Below are positions 59,740 through 64,000 of a stretch of 64,000 bases of DNA, one piece after another. Every line of letters starts with the position of its first letter. Within the stretch, counting starts at the first letter, position 1. Source of the stretch: Sipunculus nudus. Taxonomy: Eukaryota > Annelida > Sipuncula > Golfingiida > Sipunculidae. The position numbers and the translations under genes are program-made. The stretch lies in NCBI GenBank assembly GCA_026874595.1, contig CM049306.1, positions 32,752,019 through 32,816,018 on the forward strand, read 5' to 3'. Below the pieces are notes generated by a model, which saw nothing but the letters and a program-made list of their open reading frames with translations, was not told where the DNA came from and searched no databases.

Positions 59740-60514
59740 AGTGTTTACATCATTGCTTGTTGTGTTTTGTTGCCTAATAATTTTTATGTAATCAAAGCTA
59801 GAAAAATAACAACATTAATTTATTTAAAACAATATCCCTTAGGGCTGGGATTTTGGGGTCCCCATTCTCAACCATCATTTTTGGACGAAACTTATAAAGT
59901 ACGGTAAAAGTATTTGATATGAGTATCCTTAAAGACACATTTTACCAAAATATGATGCTTCATCTTAAAAGTTGTCCCCGTATCCAGGATCATGGCGGTT
60001 AGCTTCCCCATACATTGATTTCTCCTTTTCGGCACCAAGCACAATCTGCATATCAAGGAAGTCACCTTGCCAGAACCGATTGTCTTACAGCAATATTTAT
60101 ACAGCAGATAAAATAAATTGAAAGTGAATCTGTCCTTGGGCGTGTTCAATCAATATTAATTTTCCTACCCTTGCACTGCCCGAATTAAACAATGATGAAA
60201 TATAAAATGTGCCATTATAAATATTATAAGAAACGGATTTGTTTTCAAATAATCGTTACCCATGCCGATATCCAAGCTGGCATAAGCCGTGCAAGGCATA
60301 GCTATTTTTAAATGATGGCTGCGCGAGGAGCAAACAGTGAAATAAAGTTATATTACTCTGTTTTCTTTGTATATTCTCTGTGGATAAAATATATTTTACT
60401 AGGCGCTACACAACTGCTTCAAGATTCTAATAATATACAGATGCCTCCATTTGTCGGACACTGGCATATTTAATTTTTATGATGTCTGTTTAAAATTCCT
60501 TGATCGTTGTTTTG
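59740..60514. other. Unassigned sequence
   Basis: TAGGGCTGGGATTTTGGGG near 59840 might be another hAT-like end. No gene recognised. Confidence 0.4.
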
Positions 60515-60605
60515 CCTCCGCCAGGAGGGGCATGCATTTATTTCCTGATCGTGTGTGTGTGTGTTTGTGTCTTTGTTCAAAACATAACTAAAAAAAAAAT
60601 CAAAA
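60515..60605 (+). repeat. CCTCCGCCAGGAGG-(GT)n interspersed repeat
   Basis: GCCTCCGCCAGGAGG, then (GT)n, then GTTCAAAACATAACTAAAAA resembles a very widespread invertebrate interspersed repeat with this block order. Recognition is by pattern memory only. From here to 61261 nothing else is recognised. Confidence 0.4.
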
Positions 60606-61260
60606 CAATATAGTCTACGAGTCTAACTATCAGCTATAAACGATCCAGATTAAAGGACTAAAATTTAAAAAGTGCTAGCCCATGACGTGCTCATATATTT
60701 TAGTTGTTCTACAGAATCTGAAGGAGATCGACCATTTTGCAATGTTTCTGATTCTGTCTGTTGTTGACGTAGAGCTGAAATGATATTTAAAATCAACCTA
60801 ATCACAATGTAGCACGTGTAAGTTCGTATGAGAGCACACCTTAGCCCTCTGGCGGCGGCATCAACATTGTCCGTTGACAGCTCAGGTATATAAGTTTTAG
60901 TTTTTTAGTCTTTATATGTCAGCGACCAGTTAATGTATTTTATTCATGTTTCATGGGTTTCATGCCTTACCATTAACAGAATGTCTGTAACAGTTGGTAA
61001 AATGGCGAACTGTATCAATACACACATTGAGATGTTAAGTATTCTTTAATTTCTGGGCTTGTAATTAGCACCCTAATCACAAAACCTGTTGAGCTCACTA
61101 CTTAGGAAGAAATTTAACGTTTCATTATGTAACCTTGTATTAAGTTTTCAATGTTTCTCCTAACGTTTTTTTACACTTGATAAGACACACAACTGCTACT
61201 CACATCGTTCTGTCCGGTGTATAATATACTAGAGGGTTTGATTTATTTCAACTATTATTT

Positions 61261-61261
<1 letters not shown>

Positions 61262-61308
<47 letters not shown>
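61262..61308. repeat. (TA)n microsatellite
   Basis: Pure TA. No TIR end was recognised next to it. From 61309 to 62029 there is no recognised feature. Confidence 0.95.
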
Positions 61309-61311
<3 letters not shown>

Positions 61312-62029
61312 TTATGACAACAATAAGGGATATACTTTGCAAAATAAATATATGATGGTGACAGGGAAATACTTTGTTATATGTATATATTTACAATCTC
61401 TAGTTAAATGTTAAATACCTATTAAATCTTGAATGTCTTCAATGAATTAAGTATTGTAAAATTTTGTCGAGATATTATAACTTCCCTTGTCCACTAAATA
61501 CCTCGTTACTGCGAGCTCTGTTGTCCTTTGACGCCTTGATTATATTGTAGGATGCTGAAGCTACTTGCCATGTTGACATCCTGCTAGCGCTGACAAAAAA
61601 CGCTGAATAGAACTGAGTGTTGACATATGTTTAGAAGCCTCAAAAATACCGATGATACGTGATATGTTCCTGTGCTGACAATAACGCTACAGGAATAAAA
61701 TTTTATGTTTTGAAAACAGACTCCGGCCCCTATCTGAAAACCTCCATGCGAGTCTTCGAAGAATATTATTGGAACGATATGTGGAAGAAAACCCTGCGCG
61801 GAAGATGGTGTGTTCTGGGTTGGTGCCTTTGATTGTTAATTAAACCTGCATTATATTTTTTTTTTCATTGAAACATATATTTTGAAAAACACCCCTGCAC
61901 ATCGTGAGTATGCTGGCCTTGACAATGATCACAGCGAACAAAAACAACTATGGTCCCCATGCTTTAGGTTGATCTACTGAAACTTTCAGGGGAACTGCAC
62001 GTGCTAGGGCCCTCAAGGTTTTGGGAAAA

Positions 62030-62470
62030 AAGGGGTCTAACGTAGCGCCATTGCGACCGTCTGACATGAGAGAGTCCAGCTTACTGCCTGTCAGAGGACC
62101 GTTACATCTTTCAGCGAGGAACGCACTTAGAGGCTTTATGAGGATGCAAATATATTCGTTATTTCTGACAACCTCTCATGACCTACAGGTACACTTTCAA
62201 TTGACATACACCAGATTAATCGTTAGCTTTTTTAGTATACTTTTTAACAACACAAAACATGAGCGAGAAAAGTTCCGTTTTAACTCAGCATACTGGTAAA
62301 TACCTCCGCATGTTTGTTGAATTTATGACCGAATATTTACAAGCATGGATGGTACGGGTTACTTGATGCAGCCAACTTGTACGCGATACAGGAAATGACT
62401 CGTTACCATAGAGAGGGAGTTTATGTTTTGGTTGTGAGTTCACATGTAATCTCTTGTGTTAAATGATCAT
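62030..62470 (+). repeat. Dispersed ~430-bp repeat, copy 2
   Basis: Inverted partner of 52265-52690. Frame-disrupting differences between the copies argue against a conserved protein. Confidence 0.75.
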
Positions 62471-62756
62471 TCTTGGTCTGACACTTTTTAAAAAATTGCT
62501 GTGGCTGATAAGGGTTGGTCCGGGCAACCTTAATCCTCCCCTTGGATTCGCTACTTACGTGGAGGGAAGTCTTTGTCCTCTGTGACGTCACGACTCGCAC
62601 TCCAAGGATGGCCATATGGTCAAATGCTTCATCCTTTTGTAAACACATATGCTATAAAAACCAATAAAGCGCTCGTCCCGGGGTTATTATCACTAACATT
62701 TAATCACTAGAATCACCTGGAGGGTTTCAAAATACGAAACTATTTGATAATTTTTA

Positions 62757-63743
62757 GGAAGTAGCTAAACAGCCGGCAGGGTGCCGGCAGTTTAGTCCAC
62801 AGGCTAAACAGTCTGCAGGGAAAATTTACCTTCCCAGTAGTTTAGCCCACAGGCTAAAATGTTGGCAAATAAGGCATGCTCTATTTCAGTGTGATACACC
62901 GAACTTCCATTATTATTTTGACAATATAGTGCTGACTTAACAAATTTTTGTTGGTCTATATATGATGAGTATGTTGAGTAGGTATTAAAAGGGCAAAGTC
63001 TGTGATGTTTACAGGGTAGTTTTATATAGATTTCGTAATAAAAATTGTGATATTTACAGGGCATAACGATTTATAGAGTTTGTGATAAGTTTGTGATAGA
63101 TTATAATAACAAAGACCATAGTATATATTACTCAATATCTATTTTGTATCACAATATAGAAGTATATACACAAGAAATGTGAAGTGTTTGCAGACACAAA
63201 TTGCAAATATAGTTCGTATACTGGTGTACTTATGAACAAACAAACGATGTGTGAAAACAGAAACAACTCATGAGATGTCATATCAAAGGATATGCAGATT
63301 CTTTGATTAAACTTAACCAAGTGTGAAGCAAAACGACTGTTTATACACGGATGTGCAAACAAATAATCAGTGATTGAAAACAAAAAAAAACTTAAATAAA
63401 TGGTAGAAGGATTAGCTTATTACTTGATCAAAGGTAATCCAATAATCTTACACCACACCCAATAAACACTGTTGAGCCGTATGTGTTGTGGATGATGCAA
63501 GGAATATCCACACCAAATGGTTTTTCTTACGTATAGACCAGCAAAATATCTAATCTGGTAAATCAGCACCTTATTGTCAGCTCATTGTCAAAATAATCAT
63601 GGAAATTACTGAGTATCATACTGAAATTATTTGCCGGCAGTTAAAGGCTGTGGGCTAGACTACTGGCAAGGTCAATTTTCCCTGCCGGCTGTTTAGCCTG
63701 TTGACTAAAATGCCGGCACCCTTCCGGCTGTTTAGCCACTTCC
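62757..63743 (+). mobile_element. Mutator-like (MULE) non-autonomous element, 987 bp
   Basis: Terminal inverted repeats of about 115 bp (62757-62872 and 63630-63743) start GGAAGT(A/G)GCTAAACAGCCGG. They are flanked by an exact 9-bp duplication TAATTTTTA (62748-62756, 63744-63752). Long TIRs with a 9-bp duplication are the Mutator signature. Within each TIR the words GGCTAAACAG, GCCGGCAGGG and TTTAGTCCACAGGC recur, so each arm can fold on itself. The 750-bp interior is AT-rich and non-coding. Confidence 0.8.
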
Positions 63744-63752
63744 TAATTTTTA

Positions 63753-64000
63753 ATATCATCCGTGAAATCGTTCTTCAGATATCTTGCGGACTTGCATCCA
63801 CACAGAACAAAGTGAACTAAATAATCCTCGCTTCGCGCAGGGTTTACTAGGAAAAAAAAGTCCGAGGGAATGTGCATAGCAGGTGTGTGCTACACAGAAA
63901 ATGTGCAGGCTCAGAGAAACATATGTCACGGTTCACTAACTTCATGACTGGATCATAGGTGAGCCTCTTTATCCCGTGGTCATCAGCGTCTGCGTTGTCC
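63753..64000. other. Unassigned window end
   Basis: No gene or repeat recognised. Confidence 0.5.

Overview
The window is AT-rich eukaryotic, almost certainly metazoan, non-coding DNA. It has no prokaryotic-style gene clusters. The only convincing protein-coding signals come from transposable elements. The mix of hAT, pogo/Tc1-like, PIF-like, TTAA-target and Mutator-like short elements, with one Ty3/gypsy provirus and one CR1/L2-like LINE tail, is typical of marine invertebrates. A mollusc, perhaps a bivalve, is my best guess, but no host gene confirms it. I found no host exon, rRNA, intact tRNA or CRISPR array.

Layout. 0-15 kb: hAT-type ends; a 1,000-bp hAT-like element with a perfect 8-bp target duplication (4887-5886); a pogo/Tc1-like element between two (TA)n tracts (7179-8165); a dimeric ~275-bp tandem repeat (9.44-10.29 kb); a TIR element with GATCTCGGACC subterminal repeats (14.1-15.1 kb). 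15.9-17.6 kb: a solo LTR inside another solo LTR of the same family. 18.1-19.2 kb: a second pogo-like element between (TA)n tracts. 21.4-25.7 kb: a TTAA-target element, a LINE 3' fragment with the YADD reverse-transcriptase motif, and a second hAT copy (24608-25586) inserted into a tandem repeat. 28-32 kb: a tRNA-derived SINE, a multi-hairpin element, and a hAT element nested in another hAT-like element. 33.5-34.6 kb: a tandem repeat. 36.4-41.4 kb: a decayed minus-strand Ty3/gypsy provirus with domain order gag-PR-INT-RT-RH, the order seen in Gmr1-like elements. 42.8-44.6 kb: a tRNA-Ser-like SINE remnant, tandem duplications and a solo LTR. 44.9-50.3 kb: a three-copy repeat family, one copy interrupted by a 3.1-kb TIR element with dense ACATGT subterminal repeats. 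52-64 kb: dispersed inverted repeats, a PIF-like MITE, a GC-rich block, a GTCGTACGAC-rich TIR element with a promoter-like signal and a 53-codon ORF, a TTAA element, and a Mutator-like element with an exact 9-bp target duplication.

How it works together: the region is a layered transposon graveyard, and target-site duplications let parts of the insertion order be read. Nine to ten insertions have recognisable or exact target duplications, and (TA)n microsatellites repeatedly abut element ends. Without database searches all family names rest on termini, target-duplication length and visible protein motifs.
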